From the NCBI GenBank assembly GCA_005893305.1, contig VBOZ01000009.1, forward strand, positions 100,837-164,836: a DNA stretch of 64,000 bases. Reading direction: 5' to 3'. The position numbers and the translations under genes are program-made. Positions 53,167 to 62,911 of the stretch are shown here, piece by piece. Within the stretch, counting starts at the first letter, position 1, and every line of letters begins with the position of its first letter. Under the pieces are notes generated by a model. That model was not told where the DNA came from. It ran no database searches and saw only the letters and a list, made by a program, of their open reading frames with translations. This DNA is from Candidatus Eisenbacteria bacterium. GTDB lineage: Bacteria > Eisenbacteria > RBG-16-71-46 > SZUA-252.

Positions 53167-53664
53167 TTAGCCCTTTGACTCTTTACGTTCTTTCTTCTCG
53201 TGGCGCGGCCGGTAGACCCGGGGGGTCGGGAGCGTGATCGTCCCGCCCGCCGCCTCGATCTTCGTTCGCGCGGAGCCGCTGACGGCGTCCACCGTCACGG
53301 CGAGCGCGGCCTCGATCTCGCCCATCCCGAGAACCTTCACCGGGAGGTCGCTCCGGTCGATGAGCCGCTTCTTGAGAAGGCTCTCGCGGGTCACGGCCTC
53401 CCCTTTCGCGAATCGCGAGAGGGCCGCCACGTTCACGACCTGGAACTCGACGCGGCTCGGGTTCCGGAAGCCGACCTTCGGGAGGCGCCGCTGAATCGGC
53501 ATCTGCCCGCCCTCGAACCAGCGGGCCACCTTGCCGCCGCTCCGCGCGCGCTGACCCTTGTGGCCGCGGCCCGCGGTGCCGCCGAGACCGGACGCAGGGC
53601 CAAGGCCGCGCCGCTTCCGGTCGCGCGTGGCCCCCTTCGCCGGCTTGATCTGTCCGATTCTCAT
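53167..53664 (-). CDS. rplO: 50S ribosomal protein L15
   Basis: 165 aa from the ATG at 53664, which overlaps the rpmD stop (ATGA). The core GATRDRKRRGLGPASGLGGT AGRGHKGQRARSGG is the basic L15 signature. It ends in a basic tail (HEKKERKESKG). The longer frame covering rpmD is a shadow. Confidence 0.96.
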   Translation of the reverse strand: MRIGQIKPAKGATRDRKRRGLGPASGLGGTAGRGHKGQRARSGGKVARWFEGGQMPIQRRLPKVGFRNPSRVEFQVVNVAALSRFAKGEAVTRESLLKKRLIDRSDLPVKVLGMGEIEAALAVTVDAVSGSARTKIEAAGGTITLPTPRVYRPRHEKKERKESKG

Positions 53665-54002
53665 TCCGCGGCCCTCCTCGGCGCGGCCCGCTTCGTCTTC
53701 CTCGCCGCGGCCCGCTTCGGCTTTCCGGCTGCCGCGCGCTTCGACCGCGCCGCCGCCTTGCGCCGCGGCTTGGCCGCCGGCCGTTGCCGTGTCCCGGCCG
53801 CTTCGTCGGGCGCGCCCTCGACGGGCGCCGCGTCGACGCGAACCAGGTAGCTCACCTGCGCGACCATGCCCCGGATCTGCGGCGTGTCGTTGTGAATGAC
53901 CGAATGGCGGGGGCGGCGCAGACCCAACGCCTCGAGCGTCCGCTTGTGCTTTTCCAAGCACCGGATCTTGCTCCGCTCCTGCGTGATTCTAATTTGTGAC
54001 AT
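53661..54002 (-). CDS. rpmD: 50S ribosomal protein L30 with long basic tail
   Basis: 113 aa. Residues 1-58 are a normal L30 ([31 protein letters not shown] ... [16 protein letters not shown]). Residues ~59-113 are a Lys/Arg/Ala-rich tail ([20 protein letters not shown] ...) resembling histone H1-type sequence; L30 is usually ~60 aa. Overlaps rpsE by 14 bases and rplO by 4. Confidence 0.95.
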   Translation of the reverse strand: MSQIRITQERSKIRCLEKHKRTLEALGLRRPRHSVIHNDTPQIRGMVAQVSYLVRVDAAPVEGAPDEAAGTRQRPAAKPRRKAAARSKRAAAGKPKRAAARKTKRAAPRRAAE

Positions 54003-54546
54003 CGGCCTCCACCACCTTGCGCCGGATTCCCAAGAGCTCGTCCACCGTCTTCCCGCGGAGCGCCGCGACCTCGCTGGCCCTCCGGAGGCCCTGCAGCCCC
54101 GCGACCGTGGCCTTCACCACGTTATGCGGGTTGCTCGAGCCGAGCGACTTCGTGAGCACGTCCTGGATCCCCGCGGCCTCGAGGACGGCGCGGATGGCGC
54201 CTCCCGCGATGACGCCGGTACCCGGGGTCGCCGGCCGCATGAAGACCCGGCCCGCCCCGAAATGACCGATCACCTGATGGGGGATCGTCGTGCGGCGGAG
54301 CGGCACATCGAACATCCGCTTCTTGGCCGATTCGCCCGCCTTGCGGATCGCGTCGGCGACCTCGTTCGCCTTCCCCAATCCAACGCCCACCCTGCCCTTT
54401 CCGTCTCCGACGGCAACGATGGCGTTGAAGCTGAAGCGGCGTCCGCCCTTCACGACTTTCGCGACTCGATTGACGTGGATGACCCGCTCGATGAACTCCG
54501 AGTCGGTCTGCTGCATTCCGCGTCCACGCATTCCTTGATGGGCCAT
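53989..54546 (-). CDS. rpsE: 30S ribosomal protein S5
   Basis: 185 aa. [25 protein letters not shown] and [21 protein letters not shown] form the double-stranded RNA-binding domain; the C-terminal [37 protein letters not shown] is the second domain. S5 shapes the mRNA entry channel and decoding fidelity. An alternative start at MQQTDSEF lies ten codons inside. Confidence 0.98.
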   Translation of the reverse strand: MAHQGMRGRGMQQTDSEFIERVIHVNRVAKVVKGGRRFSFNAIVAVGDGKGRVGVGLGKANEVADAIRKAGESAKKRMFDVPLRRTTIPHQVIGHFGAGRVFMRPATPGTGVIAGGAIRAVLEAAGIQDVLTKSLGSSNPHNVVKATVAGLQGLRRASEVAALRGKTVDELLGIRRKVVEADVTN

Positions 54547-54554
54547 GAATTCTC

Positions 54555-54929
54555 CTAAAAGGTGAGACCGCCCTCGCGGGCTCCGTCAGCGACCGCCTTG
54601 ACGCGGCCGTGGTAGAGGTAACCGCCGCGGTCGAAGCAGACGCGGTCGATGCCCGCGGCCTTGGCCTTCGCGGCGATGGCCTTGCCGACGATCTTGCCCG
54701 CCGCCACCTTGCCCTTCGCCGTCTTGACGTCGGGGGCGAGCCCCTTGTCCAGGGAGGAAACGGTCATGATCGTGCGGCTGGCCAGATCATCGACCAGCTG
54801 CGCGTAGATGTGGTTCAGGCTGCGATAGACGCAGAGGCGTGGACGCTCCGCCGTTCCCTTGACCTTCTTGCGGATCCGGATGTGGCGACGCTCCCGTCCC
54901 TTGAGTCTTGGTGTGGCGCTCGATTTCAT
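54555..54929 (-). CDS. rplR: 50S ribosomal protein L18
   Basis: 124 aa. [35 protein letters not shown] is the 5S rRNA-binding part, and the C-terminus [28 protein letters not shown] is invariant. Eight bases upstream of rpsE. Confidence 0.98.
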   Translation of the reverse strand: MKSSATPRLKGRERRHIRIRKKVKGTAERPRLCVYRSLNHIYAQLVDDLASRTIMTVSSLDKGLAPDVKTAKGKVAAGKIVGKAIAAKAKAAGIDRVCFDRGGYLYHGRVKAVADGAREGGLTF

Positions 54930-54967
54930 CGTTCGATTCCCATCTCGCTTGGGTCGTGGCTCCGGGC

Positions 54968-55519
54968 CTACGCCGTCTTGCCGCCCGCGGCCTTGCCCGC
55001 CTTGCGCCGGATGTACTCCCCGGCGTACTTGATTCCCTTGCCCTTGTACGGCTCCGGTGGGCGGAAGCCGCGAATGTTCGCGGCGACCTGTCCGACCAGC
55101 TCCTTGTCGAATCCGTTCACGGTGAGCTTCGTCGGCCCGTCGAGCTGGATCGAGATCCCGGTCGGCGGATCAAACTCGATCGGGTGCGAGTAGCCGAGCT
55201 GGAGCGTGAGCTTCTTCCCGCTCAGCTGCGCCCGGTATCCCGTGCCCGTGATCTCGAGCGCCTTCGAGAACCCCTGTGTCACGCCCAGGACCATGTTCGC
55301 GATCAGCGCCCGCGTCGTGCCGTGGAGCGCCAGCGCCTGCTTGCCGCCGCCTACCTGGCTCACCGTGATCGTCTTGGGCTCCAGCGCCACCTCGACGCCG
55401 TGCCCGATCGTGAACTGGAGCTCGCCCTTCGGCCCCTTGACGCGGATCGTCCCTCCCTCCCGGCCCACCTGGACCCCGGACGGAATGTCGATCGGCTTCT
55501 TTCCTACTCGTGACGGCAT
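54968..55519 (-). CDS. rplF: 50S ribosomal protein L6
   Basis: 183 aa. [17 protein letters not shown] and the duplicated alpha/beta domains with [39 protein letters not shown], the family signature near the C-terminus. Contacts the sarcin-ricin region of 23S rRNA. Confidence 0.98.
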   Translation of the reverse strand: MPSRVGKKPIDIPSGVQVGREGGTIRVKGPKGELQFTIGHGVEVALEPKTITVSQVGGGKQALALHGTTRALIANMVLGVTQGFSKALEITGTGYRAQLSGKKLTLQLGYSHPIEFDPPTGISIQLDGPTKLTVNGFDKELVGQVAANIRGFRPPEPYKGKGIKYAGEYIRRKAGKAAGGKTA

Positions 55520-55528
55520 GGTCGGCTC

Positions 55529-55927
55529 CTACCAGAGGCGGCAGAGGTACTCGCCGCCGAGCCCCTCATCGCGCGCTTCCTGATCGGTCATGATTCCCGA
55601 GGGCGTCGAGATGAGCGCCGTGCCGAGGCCACCCTGAACCTTGGGGACTTCGTGACGCCGGATGTAGACGCGGCGGCCCGGCTTGCTCACCCGCTCGATG
55701 CCCTGAATGACGGGGCGGTCCTTCTGGTCGTACTTCAGATAGATGCGCAGAAGGCCCCGCTTCTTGTCGTCGATCGACTTGTAATTATTGATGTACTTCT
55801 CCCGCAGAAGAACGCGCACGACCTCCGCCTTCGTCTTGGAGGTGGGCACGTCCACCTTCTTGTGCTTCGCCTTGCAGGCGTTGCGGATGCAGGTCAATAG
55901 GTCCGCAATGGGATCGCTAACCGACAT
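55529..55927 (-). CDS. rpsH: 30S ribosomal protein S8
   Basis: 132 aa. DPIADLLTCIRNACKAKHKK VDVPTSKTK opens the protein and GLGTALISTPSGIMTDQEARDEGLGGEYLCRLW closes it, both typical. In E. coli S8 also represses the spc operon by binding its mRNA at rplX-rplE; the same control here is possible but not shown. Confidence 0.98.
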   Translation of the reverse strand: MSVSDPIADLLTCIRNACKAKHKKVDVPTSKTKAEVVRVLLREKYINNYKSIDDKKRGLLRIYLKYDQKDRPVIQGIERVSKPGRRVYIRRHEVPKVQGGLGTALISTPSGIMTDQEARDEGLGGEYLCRLW

Positions 55928-55963
55928 GGTCTCCCTTCACTCGTTGGGCTTTCGCCCGGGCTC

Positions 55964-56149
55964 CTACCAGCTCGCCTTCACCACGCCCGGGATCTGGCCT
56001 AGCAGGGCAAGCTCCCGGAAGCAGATGCGGCAGAGCGCAAAGTCCCGCAAGAATCCGCGGGGCCGGCCGCACCGGTGGCAGCGGTTGTAGCGGCGCACCT
56101 TGAATTTGGGCGTCCGCTTCCATTTCTCTACGATCGACTTCTTGGCCAA
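55964..56149 (-). CDS. rpsN: 30S ribosomal protein S14, zinc type
   Basis: 61 aa, the short zinc-binding S14 (type Z) with [21 protein letters not shown] providing four Cys ligands and the C-terminal [16 protein letters not shown]. Also called rpsZ. 28 bases after rplE. Confidence 0.97.
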   Translation of the reverse strand: MAKKSIVEKWKRTPKFKVRRYNRCHRCGRPRGFLRDFALCRICFRELALLGQIPGVVKASW

Positions 56150-56177
56150 AATCGCTCCTCCGGCGCTTTGCGGCGCC

Positions 56178-56912
56178 CTAGCGCTGTGGCTGGCGGAAGG
56201 GCATGTTCAGGAGCCTCAAGAGCTCCTGCCCTTCCTCGTCGGTCTTGGCCGACGTGACGAAGGTGACGTCCATCCCCCGGATCTTGTCGACCCGGTCGTA
56301 GTTGATTTCCGGAAAGATGATCTGCTCCGTGAGACCGATCGTGTAATTCCCCCGACCGTCGAAGGAGCGCATCGGAACGCCGCGGAAGTCGCGGATTCGC
56401 GGCAGCGCCACGTTCACGAGACGGTCGTAGAATTCGTACATCCGAGCGCCGCGCAGGGTCACCATGCAGCCGATCGGCTGGCCCTCGCGGAGCTTGAAGT
56501 TCGCGATCGACTTCTTCGCGCGCCGAAGCGCGGCCTTCTGGCCCGTGATTGCGCCCAGCTCGATCGCGGCGGTGTCGAGCATCTTGACGTTTTGGAGCGC
56601 GTCGCCCACCCCCATGTTCACCACGATCTTCCGAAGCCGTGGCGCCTGCATGGGGTTCTTGTAGCTGAAGCGCTTGACCAGCTCGGGGAGCACGTTCTTC
56701 TCGTAGTGCTCCTTGATCCGCGGGACGCGCGCGGGCGGCTCGGCCTCCGCGATCGTCGGTCCGGCGGCCGCGCCGGCGTCTCTGCCCTTGCCCTTGCTCT
56801 TCTTGCCCTCGCCCTTCGCCTTCGCCTTCGCATCGGCTCCGGGGACCTTGGGCTTCGCCTCGCCTTTGGGCTTCGCTTCCTTCTTCTCTTTCTTTTCCTT
56901 TTCGTCGGCCAT
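56178..56912 (-). CDS. rplE: 50S ribosomal protein L5 with N-terminal Lys-rich extension
   Basis: 244 aa from the ATG at 56912, which overlaps the rplX stop by one base (TGATG). The last ~180 residues are canonical L5 ([39 protein letters not shown] ... [21 protein letters not shown]). The first ~60 are an unusual extension ([40 protein letters not shown]). An internal start skipping it is not obvious. Confidence 0.95.
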   Translation of the reverse strand: MADEKEKKEKKEAKPKGEAKPKVPGADAKAKAKGEGKKSKGKGRDAGAAAGPTIAEAEPPARVPRIKEHYEKNVLPELVKRFSYKNPMQAPRLRKIVVNMGVGDALQNVKMLDTAAIELGAITGQKAALRRAKKSIANFKLREGQPIGCMVTLRGARMYEFYDRLVNVALPRIRDFRGVPMRSFDGRGNYTIGLTEQIIFPEINYDRVDKIRGMDVTFVTSAKTDEEGQELLRLLNMPFRQPQR

Positions 56913-57238
56913 CAGTTCACTCTCGGAATCGTTTCGCCGCAGTGGGCGCAGTAGCGCTCGCGCTTGCCGTCGGACGCGTCCTTCACGGTGACCCGCCGGC
57001 CGACCTGGCACTTCGGGCAGAGGTGCATCACGTTCGAGACGTGCACCGGGGCCTCCTTCTCGAGGATCCCGCCCTGCCGGGTCTGGCTGCGCGGCTTGGT
57101 GTGTCGCTTCACAAAGTTCACCTTCTCGACGATGAGCCGTTCCTCGCCGCGCAGGACCTTGAGGATCCTGCCCGACTTGCCCCGGTCGTCGCCGGAGATG
57201 ACGATCACTTGGTCGTTCCTGCGAAATTGATGCGGCAT
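56912..57238 (-). CDS. rplX: 50S ribosomal protein L24 with zinc ribbon
   Basis: 108 aa. KOW motif in [55 protein letters not shown] is conserved. The C-terminus has paired CxxC motifs (CPKC ... CAHC) found in many but not all L24. L24 initiates 50S assembly. Confidence 0.97.
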   Translation of the reverse strand: MPHQFRRNDQVIVISGDDRGKSGRILKVLRGEERLIVEKVNFVKRHTKPRSQTRQGGILEKEAPVHVSNVMHLCPKCQVGRRVTVKDASDGKRERYCAHCGETIPRVN

Positions 57239-57246
57239 CGTGCCCC

Positions 57247-57615
57247 TCAGATCACTTCCGGCGCGAGGGAGATGATCTTCATGAACTCCCGCTCGCGAAG
57301 CTCGCGCGCCACGGGGCCGAAGATGCGGGTCCCCTTGGGCTCCTTCTGGTCGTCGATCAGGACGGCCGCGTTCTGGTCGAACCGGATGTAGCTGCCGTCC
57401 TTCCTACGGACTTCCTTGACGGTCCGGATGAGCACCGCCTTGTGGACGTCCCCCTTCTTCACGGCCGCCCCGGGGAGCGCGTCCTGGATCGACACGACGA
57501 TGATGTCGCCGAGCCGGCCGTACCGCTTCCGGGTGCCGCCCAGGACCTTCACGACGCGTGCGACGCGTGCGCCGGAATTGTCCGAGATCGCGATAATGCT
57601 GCGTGGTTGAACCAT
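57247..57615 (-). CDS. rplN: 50S ribosomal protein L14
   Basis: 122 aa, the usual length. [27 protein letters not shown] and the signature [35 protein letters not shown] are complete. 28 bases after rpsQ. Confidence 0.98.
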   Translation of the reverse strand: MVQPRSIIAISDNSGARVARVVKVLGGTRKRYGRLGDIIVVSIQDALPGAAVKKGDVHKAVLIRTVKEVRRKDGSYIRFDQNAAVLIDDQKEPKGTRIFGPVARELREREFMKIISLAPEVI

Positions 57616-57643
57616 GGTTCCGCCGTTCTCCTCCCCGTCCCCG

Positions 57644-57919
57644 TCAGCGCTCTACGCGCTGGACGAAGTCGAGAAGCCGCCAGCGTTTGTCCTTGCTCAA
57701 GGGGCGCGTCTCCATGAAGCGGATCGTGTCCCCCACCTTGCATTCGTTCTTCTCGTCATGGACTTTGAACCGGTTCCGACGGCGGACGTACTTGCCGTAG
57801 GTCTCGTGCTTCACCAGGCGCTCGATCGTGACGACGACGGTCTTCTTCATCGAATCACTCACGACCTTCCCGGTCATCACCTTCCGCTTGCCGCGGCTCG
57901 CCGCCTCGTTCTCGATCAC
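57644..57919 (-). CDS. rpsQ: 30S ribosomal protein S17
   Basis: 91 aa. [45 protein letters not shown], an OB-fold, is intact. The ATG overlaps the rpmC stop (ATGA), suggesting coupled translation. Confidence 0.98.
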   Translation of the reverse strand: MIENEAASRGKRKVMTGKVVSDSMKKTVVVTIERLVKHETYGKYVRRRNRFKVHDEKNECKVGDTIRFMETRPLSKDKRWRLLDFVQRVER

Positions 57920-58152
57920 GCCTTGACCTCTACCGAGCCGGGAAGCTTGCGAATGCCCTTCCGGTGCTCGGTCAAAATGGTTCGGAGCCGCGCGACGTCG
58001 CGCCGCTTCTCGCGGATTGAAACCGGGTTCTGGAGCTGGCGCATCGAATTGCGGAACCGAAGATTGAAGAGTTCCTCGGTCAGCTCCTTGATCTTCACGA
58101 GGATCTCTTCTTCATTCATGTCTCGAATCTTCTCCGCTTTTAAGGTGCGCAT
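57916..58152 (-). CDS. rpmC: 50S ribosomal protein L29
   Basis: 78 aa. IRDMNEEEILVKIKELTEEL FNLRFRNSMRQLQNPVSIREKRRDVARLRTILTEHRKGI is canonical. Two basic residues precede the usual start (MRTLKAEK), giving a slightly long N-terminus. Two bases after rplP. Confidence 0.97.
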   Translation of the reverse strand: MRTLKAEKIRDMNEEEILVKIKELTEELFNLRFRNSMRQLQNPVSIREKRRDVARLRTILTEHRKGIRKLPGSVEVKA

Positions 58153-58154
58153 TC

Positions 58155-58577
58155 CTAGCTCCCCGCCAGATCGTGCCGCTCGACGAACTTCGTCTTGATC
58201 GGCAGCTTGCTCGCGCCCAGCCTCATCGCCTTCCGCGCGAGCTCGTTGCTGATCCCCTCCAGCTCAAACAGGACGCGGCCCGGCTTCACCACCGCGACCC
58301 AGAACTCGGGCGCGCCCTTGCCCTTGCCCATTCGCGTCTCCGCCGGCTTCACCGTCACCGGCTTGTCCGGGAAGATCCGGATCCACATCTTGCCGCCGCG
58401 CTTGATGAAGCGCGTGATCGCAACGCGGGCCGCCTCGATCTGGCGATTCGTGATCCAGGCCGGCTCGAGGGCCTGAAGCCCGAACTCGCCGAAGGCGACG
58501 GTCGAGCCCGTGTAGGCCTTCCCTTTCCGGCGCCCGCGCATCTGCTTCCGATGCTTGACGCGCTTTGGTACGAGCAT
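58155..58577 (-). CDS. rplP: 50S ribosomal protein L16
   Basis: 140 aa. [56 protein letters not shown] is textbook L16, with [32 protein letters not shown]. Near the peptidyl-transferase centre. Confidence 0.98.
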   Translation of the reverse strand: MLVPKRVKHRKQMRGRRKGKAYTGSTVAFGEFGLQALEPAWITNRQIEAARVAITRFIKRGGKMWIRIFPDKPVTVKPAETRMGKGKGAPEFWVAVVKPGRVLFELEGISNELARKAMRLGASKLPIKTKFVERHDLAGS

Positions 58578-58589
58578 GCCCTGCTCCCG

Positions 58590-59267
58590 TTAAGCGGTCT
58601 TGCCGTGAGCCGCGGCGGCGGCAACCTCGGCCGCCTCCCGCTTCGGCAGGATCTCGCCCTTGAAGATCCAAACCTTTACGCCCACCGTCCCGTAAATCGT
58701 CCGGGCGGTGGAGCGCGCGAAATCGATGTCGGCGCGCAGCGTATGGAGCGGCACCCGCCCGTCGCGGTAGCTCTCGGTGCGGGCCATTTCGGCGCCGCCC
58801 AACCGGCCGGAGCAGACGATGCGTACGCCGCCGGCGCCCGACCGCATGGTCGACGCGATCGCCTTCTTCATCGCGCGGCGGAACGAGACGCGCTGTTCCA
58901 GCTGGCGCGCGACGTGCTCGCCGACCAGCGTGGCGTCCATGTCCGGCTTCTTCACCTCGTCGATGTTGAGGAAGATCTCCTTCTTCGTGATGTGCTGGAG
59001 CTCGTCCCGGAGCTGGTCGACCTGCTGGCCGCGCCGGCCGATCACCAATCCCGGCCGCGCGGTCGAGATGTTGATCGTGACTTTCGAGACCGCTCGCTGG
59101 ATCACGATGCGGGAGATCCCCGCCTGCGAGAGCCGCTTCTTCAGGTATTTCCGGATGAAGATGTCCTCTTCCAAAAGCTTCGCGTAGTCCTTGCGCGCGA
59201 ACCAGCGCGAGTCCCACGTAAAGATGATGCCGAGGCGCATCCCGATCGGATTGGTTTTCTGACCCAC
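58590..59267 (-). CDS. rpsC: 30S ribosomal protein S3
   Basis: 225 aa from a GTG whose first base is shared with the rplV stop (TAGTG). [31 protein letters not shown] opens it, a KH domain follows ([26 protein letters not shown]), and the C-terminal domain has [53 protein letters not shown]. Lines the mRNA entry channel. Confidence 0.98.
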   Translation of the reverse strand: MGQKTNPIGMRLGIIFTWDSRWFARKDYAKLLEEDIFIRKYLKKRLSQAGISRIVIQRAVSKVTINISTARPGLVIGRRGQQVDQLRDELQHITKKEIFLNIDEVKKPDMDATLVGEHVARQLEQRVSFRRAMKKAIASTMRSGAGGVRIVCSGRLGGAEMARTESYRDGRVPLHTLRADIDFARSTARTIYGTVGVKVWIFKGEILPKREAAEVAAAAAHGKTA

Positions 59268-59836
59268 TACTTCGCCTCCTTCGACTTCTTCGCGGTGCGC
59301 CCCTTGGGTTCCGCCTTCTTGGTCTCAGCCTTCTTCGGCTCGGCCTTCTTGGCCGCGGGCTTCTTCGCGGCCGACTTCTTCGCCGCGGGAGCAGCGGGCT
59401 CGGCGATCTTAGCGCCCGGCTTCGATTCCGCGGGCCTCGCCGGCGCCTGCCGCGGCGCCACGCGTCGGGCCCGGCGTGCCGTCGCCTCGTCCTCCTCCGA
59501 AACCTCGCCTTCCACGATGACCGTGATGTGGCAGGTCTTCTTCAAGATCGGAGTCGCGCGGCCCTGAGCACGCGGCAGGAACCGCTTCATCGTCGGTCCC
59601 GCCCCCGCCACCGCCATCTTCACGCGAAGCTCCTCGACGTTGATCTTCCCCTCCATCGCCACAGCGTTCGCCACGGCCGACTTCACGACCTTGCCGATCA
59701 CCCGGGCGACGTGCTTCGGGGTGAAATCGAGAATCTCGGTGACCTGGTCCACGCGCTTTCCGCGGATCAGCTGCAGCACTTGATCCGCCTTCCGGGGCGT
59801 GACCCTCACGTATCGCGCGATCGCTTTCGCTTCCAT
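59267..59836 (-). CDS. rplV: 50S ribosomal protein L22 with long basic tail
   Basis: 189 aa from the ATG at 59836. Residues 1-112 are standard L22 ([29 protein letters not shown] ... [34 protein letters not shown]). The last ~75 residues are a Lys/Ala/Glu repeat tail ([28 protein letters not shown]), unlike typical L22 which ends near 110. Confidence 0.96.
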   Translation of the reverse strand: MEAKAIARYVRVTPRKADQVLQLIRGKRVDQVTEILDFTPKHVARVIGKVVKSAVANAVAMEGKINVEELRVKMAVAGAGPTMKRFLPRAQGRATPILKKTCHITVIVEGEVSEEDEATARRARRVAPRQAPARPAESKPGAKIAEPAAPAAKKSAAKKPAAKKAEPKKAETKKAEPKGRTAKKSKEAK

Positions 59837-59855
59837 TTCGTCCCTCGGGCGCGGC

Positions 59856-60185
59856 TTACTTCGGAGGACCGGAGCCGGGACCGCTGCCCGGTCCGGCCGC
59901 CGCGGCCGCGGCCGCGACCTTCTCCACGTGGGAGCCGTGCCCGCGGAAGATCCGCGTCGGCGCGAACTCGCCAAGCTTGTGTCCGACCATGTTCTCGGTG
60001 ATGTAGACCGGGATGAACTTGTTCCCGTTGTGCACCGCGAGGGTGTGCCCGACAAACTCGGGCGAGATGGTCGACCGGCGCGCCCAGGTCTTGAGGACGC
60101 GGCGCTCGTTCATCCGGTTCATGCCCTCGAGCTTCTTCAGAAGCTTCGCGACGACGTACGGACCCTTCTTGACCGAACGGCTCAT
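59856..60185 (-). CDS. rpsS: 30S ribosomal protein S19
   Basis: 109 aa. [67 protein letters not shown] are canonical. The C-terminus extends ~15 residues with Ala/Gly/Pro. Confidence 0.98.
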   Translation of the reverse strand: MSRSVKKGPYVVAKLLKKLEGMNRMNERRVLKTWARRSTISPEFVGHTLAVHNGNKFIPVYITENMVGHKLGEFAPTRIFRGHGSHVEKVAAAAAAAGPGSGPGSGPPK

Positions 60186-60202
60186 GTGGTCTGCTTGCTC
60201 CT

Positions 60203-61030
60203 CTACGTCTGCTTCCGCCGCCGGACGATCAGACGGTCGGAGAGCTTCCGCTTACGGGTCTTCTTTCCCTTGGCCAATTGGCCCCAAGGCGAGCACGGAT
60301 GCCGTCCGCCCGAGGACTTTCCTTCACCGCCGCCCATCGGATGGTCGACGGGGTTCATCGCCACGCCGCGCACGCTGGGCCGGCGGCCCAGCCACCGCGA
60401 CTTTCCGGCCTTTCCGATCACGATGTTCTGATGATCCTCGTTCCCGACCATCCCGATCGAGCAGATGCAGACCACCGGCACCTTGCGCATCTCGCCGGAG
60501 GGAAGCCGAAGCTGCGCGTAGTCGCCCTCGCGCGCCATCACCTGGCAGAACGTTCCGGCGCTGCGGCTCAGCTGCCCGCCCTTTCCGGGAATCAGCTCCA
60601 CGTTGTAGACGAACGTTCCCAGCGGCACCGCGCTCAAGGGCATCGCGTTCCCGGGCTTCACTTCGGAGTCCGCCCCCGCCGTCACCGTGTCCCCGACGTG
60701 GAGCTGCTGGGGGGCGATGATGTAACGCTTCTCGCCGTCCGCGTAGTGGAGGAGGGCGATCCGGGCGCTTCGGTTCGGGTCGTACTCGATGTGCGCGACC
60801 TTGGCCGGAATCCCTCTCTTGTCCCGCTTGAAGTCGACGATCCGGTACTTCTTCGGAAAGCCGCCTCCCCGGAGCCACGAGGAGATGTGGCCGCGGTTGT
60901 CGCGACCGCCGGTCTTCTTCAGCTTCTCGGTCAAGCTCGGCTCGGGGCGCGATCGCGTGATCTCGTCGAACGACGCGACCGTCCGGAACCGTTGCGCCGG
61001 TGTGAGCGGCCTGAATTTGCGAAGTGCCAT
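60203..61030 (-). CDS. rplB: 50S ribosomal protein L2
   Basis: 275 aa. The RNA-binding parts are complete: [63 protein letters not shown], and C-terminal [40 protein letters not shown] with the functionally important His. Essential for subunit joining and peptidyl transfer. Confidence 0.98.
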   Translation of the reverse strand: MALRKFRPLTPAQRFRTVASFDEITRSRPEPSLTEKLKKTGGRDNRGHISSWLRGGGFPKKYRIVDFKRDKRGIPAKVAHIEYDPNRSARIALLHYADGEKRYIIAPQQLHVGDTVTAGADSEVKPGNAMPLSAVPLGTFVYNVELIPGKGGQLSRSAGTFCQVMAREGDYAQLRLPSGEMRKVPVVCICSIGMVGNEDHQNIVIGKAGKSRWLGRRPSVRGVAMNPVDHPMGGGEGKSSGGRHPCSPWGQLAKGKKTRKRKLSDRLIVRRRKQT

Positions 61031-61033
61031 CGG

Positions 61034-61327
61034 CTATACCTGCTCGAAGAGCTCGATCGTCTGCCCCTTCTTCAGGGTCACGACCGCCTTCTTCCAATCG
61101 GGTCTATGTCCCGCGTACCGGCCCATCCGCTTCGGCTTGCCGTGCACGCGTAGGGTCCGTACCGATTCGACCTTCACCGGGAAGATCGCCTCGATCGCCT
61201 GCTTGATCTCGATCTTGTTCGCGTCGCGCGCCACTTCGAAGAGGTAGCCGTTCTCCTGCTCGCGAAGCCGGGTACCCTTCTCGGTGATCAGCGCGCGGTG
61301 GACGATGGTGCGCGAATCGCGGCTCAT
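61034..61327 (-). CDS. rplW: 50S ribosomal protein L23
   Basis: 97 aa from the ATG at 61327 (ATGA overlap with rplD). IVHRALITEKGTRLREQENG YLFEVARDANKIEIKQAIEA IFPVKVESVRTLRV is typical. L23 forms the docking site for trigger factor and SRP at the exit tunnel. Confidence 0.97.
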   Translation of the reverse strand: MSRDSRTIVHRALITEKGTRLREQENGYLFEVARDANKIEIKQAIEAIFPVKVESVRTLRVHGKPKRMGRYAGHRPDWKKAVVTLKKGQTIELFEQV

Positions 61328-61953
61328 GCGCTCAGTCGCTCCGTCAGGCTCTTGAGACCGCCCTCGGTCAAGACGAGGCAGTCGCACTTCATGAGCGCGT
61401 AGGTGTTGAGCGTGTTGCTCTCCGTCGTCTCGACACGCTCCAAATTGCGGGAGGACTTGAGAAGCGTCTCACCCGTCCGATCGAATACCCAGAGGATCTT
61501 CTTTCCTTCGAGTCCCACCTTCTTCAAGAGCTCGGCCACCGGCTTCGTCTTCGGCTCCTTGAGCTCGGGCGCCTCCACGATCACCACGTTGTCTTCCCGG
61601 GCCCGCACCGACAGGGCGCCCAGGAGCGCCGAGCGCCGGGCCTTCTGGTTCATGCGCGTCGTGTAGTCGCGCTGCTTCGGCCCGAAGGCGACGCCGCCGC
61701 CCGGCCAGAGGGGCGACGTGTTCGAGCCCGACCGCGCCCGCCCCGTCCCTTTCTGCTTCCATGGCTTCCGTCCGCCGCCGCTCACCAGAGCGCGGTTCTT
61801 CGCGGCCGCCGTGCCCTGGCGCTGATTCCCGAGGTGGCTCTTCACCGCCTCCCAGATCAGGTGCTCGTTGACCGGGGCCTCGAAGATCGCGGCCGGCAGG
61901 TCGACCGTGCCGTGCTGCTTGCCGTCGCTTCCGTATTTGCGCGCCTTGGCCAT
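61324..61953 (-). CDS. rplD: 50S ribosomal protein L4
   Basis: 209 aa. GTVDLPAAIFEAPVNEHLIW EAVKSHLGNQRQGTAAAKNR ALVSGGGRKPWKQKGTGRAR SGSNTSPLWPGGGVAFGPKQ RDYTTRMNQKARRSAL shows the tunnel loop and globular domain. In enterobacteria L4 represses the S10 operon; not testable here. Confidence 0.98.
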   Translation of the reverse strand: MAKARKYGSDGKQHGTVDLPAAIFEAPVNEHLIWEAVKSHLGNQRQGTAAAKNRALVSGGGRKPWKQKGTGRARSGSNTSPLWPGGGVAFGPKQRDYTTRMNQKARRSALLGALSVRAREDNVVIVEAPELKEPKTKPVAELLKKVGLEGKKILWVFDRTGETLLKSSRNLERVETTESNTLNTYALMKCDCLVLTEGGLKSLTERLSA

Positions 61954-61957
61954 CTCG

Positions 61958-62578
61958 TTATCCGTTCTTCCGGATGAGGACGGTGCCGTTCGGATGACCG
62001 GGTACGCAGCCTCTCAGCCAGATCAAGTTCTGGTCCGGGTCGACGCCGATCACGTCCAGGTTCCTGACCGTGACGCGCGCGCCGCCCATGCGCCCCGGGA
62101 GGCGCTTCCCCTTGACGACGCGGCTGGGATAGGCGCTCGCGCCGATCGAGCCGGGCTGCTTGTGAGTGGTGCATCCGTGGGTGGCGCGCCCCGCCGTGAA
62201 ATGATGGCGGCGCACGACGCCCGCGAACCCACGCCCTTTCGACACTCCGACGACGTCGACTTTGACGCCGACCTCGAAGAGCGCGACGGTGAGCGTCTGG
62301 CCGATCTCGTAGGCCGAGGGATCCTCGACGCGGATCTCGCGAAGCATCCGAAGGCCCGCGGCCTTGTGCTTCTTCATGTGGCCCTGCAGCGCCTTTGGAA
62401 TCAGCTTCTCCCGACGCTTCCCGAATCCGATCTGGACCGCGGCGTAGCCGTCCGTCTCGGACGTCTTCACCTGGACCACCGGGCAGGGGCCCGCCGAGAG
62501 AATGGTCACCGGAACAACGTGTCCCTTCTCGTCGTAGACCTGGCTCATTCCGATTTTCTGCGCGAGCAATCCGATCAT
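61958..62578 (-). CDS. rplC: 50S ribosomal protein L3
   Basis: 206 aa. GLLAQKIGMSQVYDEKGHVV PVTILSAGPCPVV at the N-terminus and VGVSKGRGFAGVVRRHHFTA GRATHGCTTHKQPGSIGASA YPSRVVKGKRLPGRMGG near the middle are canonical. Four bases after rplD's start boundary in the direction of transcription. Confidence 0.98.
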   Translation of the reverse strand: MIGLLAQKIGMSQVYDEKGHVVPVTILSAGPCPVVQVKTSETDGYAAVQIGFGKRREKLIPKALQGHMKKHKAAGLRMLREIRVEDPSAYEIGQTLTVALFEVGVKVDVVGVSKGRGFAGVVRRHHFTAGRATHGCTTHKQPGSIGASAYPSRVVKGKRLPGRMGGARVTVRNLDVIGVDPDQNLIWLRGCVPGHPNGTVLIRKNG

Positions 62579-62590
62579 GGGCGTCCCCGG

Positions 62591-62910
62591 TTAGAGCTTG
62601 ATCTCGATGTCCACGCCGGCCGGCAGATCGAGCTTCATCAGCGCGTCGATCGTCTGCGGCGTCGACTTCACGATATCGATGAGACGCTTGTGCACCCGGA
62701 TCTCGAACTGTTCCCGGGATTTCTTGTCCACGTGCGGGGAGCGGAGCACGGTGTAGACGGACCGCTGCGTGGGCAGCGGGATCGGTCCCGCCGTCCGCGC
62801 GCCGGTCCGCTTGGCCGTGCGTACGATCTCGCCCGCCGACTGGTCGAGGACCGCGTGGTCGTACGACCGAAGGCGGATGCGGATGCGCTGGCCGGGAGCG
62901 GTCCCGGCCA

Positions 62911-62911
<1 letters not shown>
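62591..62911 (-). CDS. rpsJ: 30S ribosomal protein S10
   Basis: 106 aa. [40 protein letters not shown] and [46 protein letters not shown] are complete. Its ATG shares one base with the tuf stop (TAATG). First ribosomal gene of the S10 block after tuf. Confidence 0.98.
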
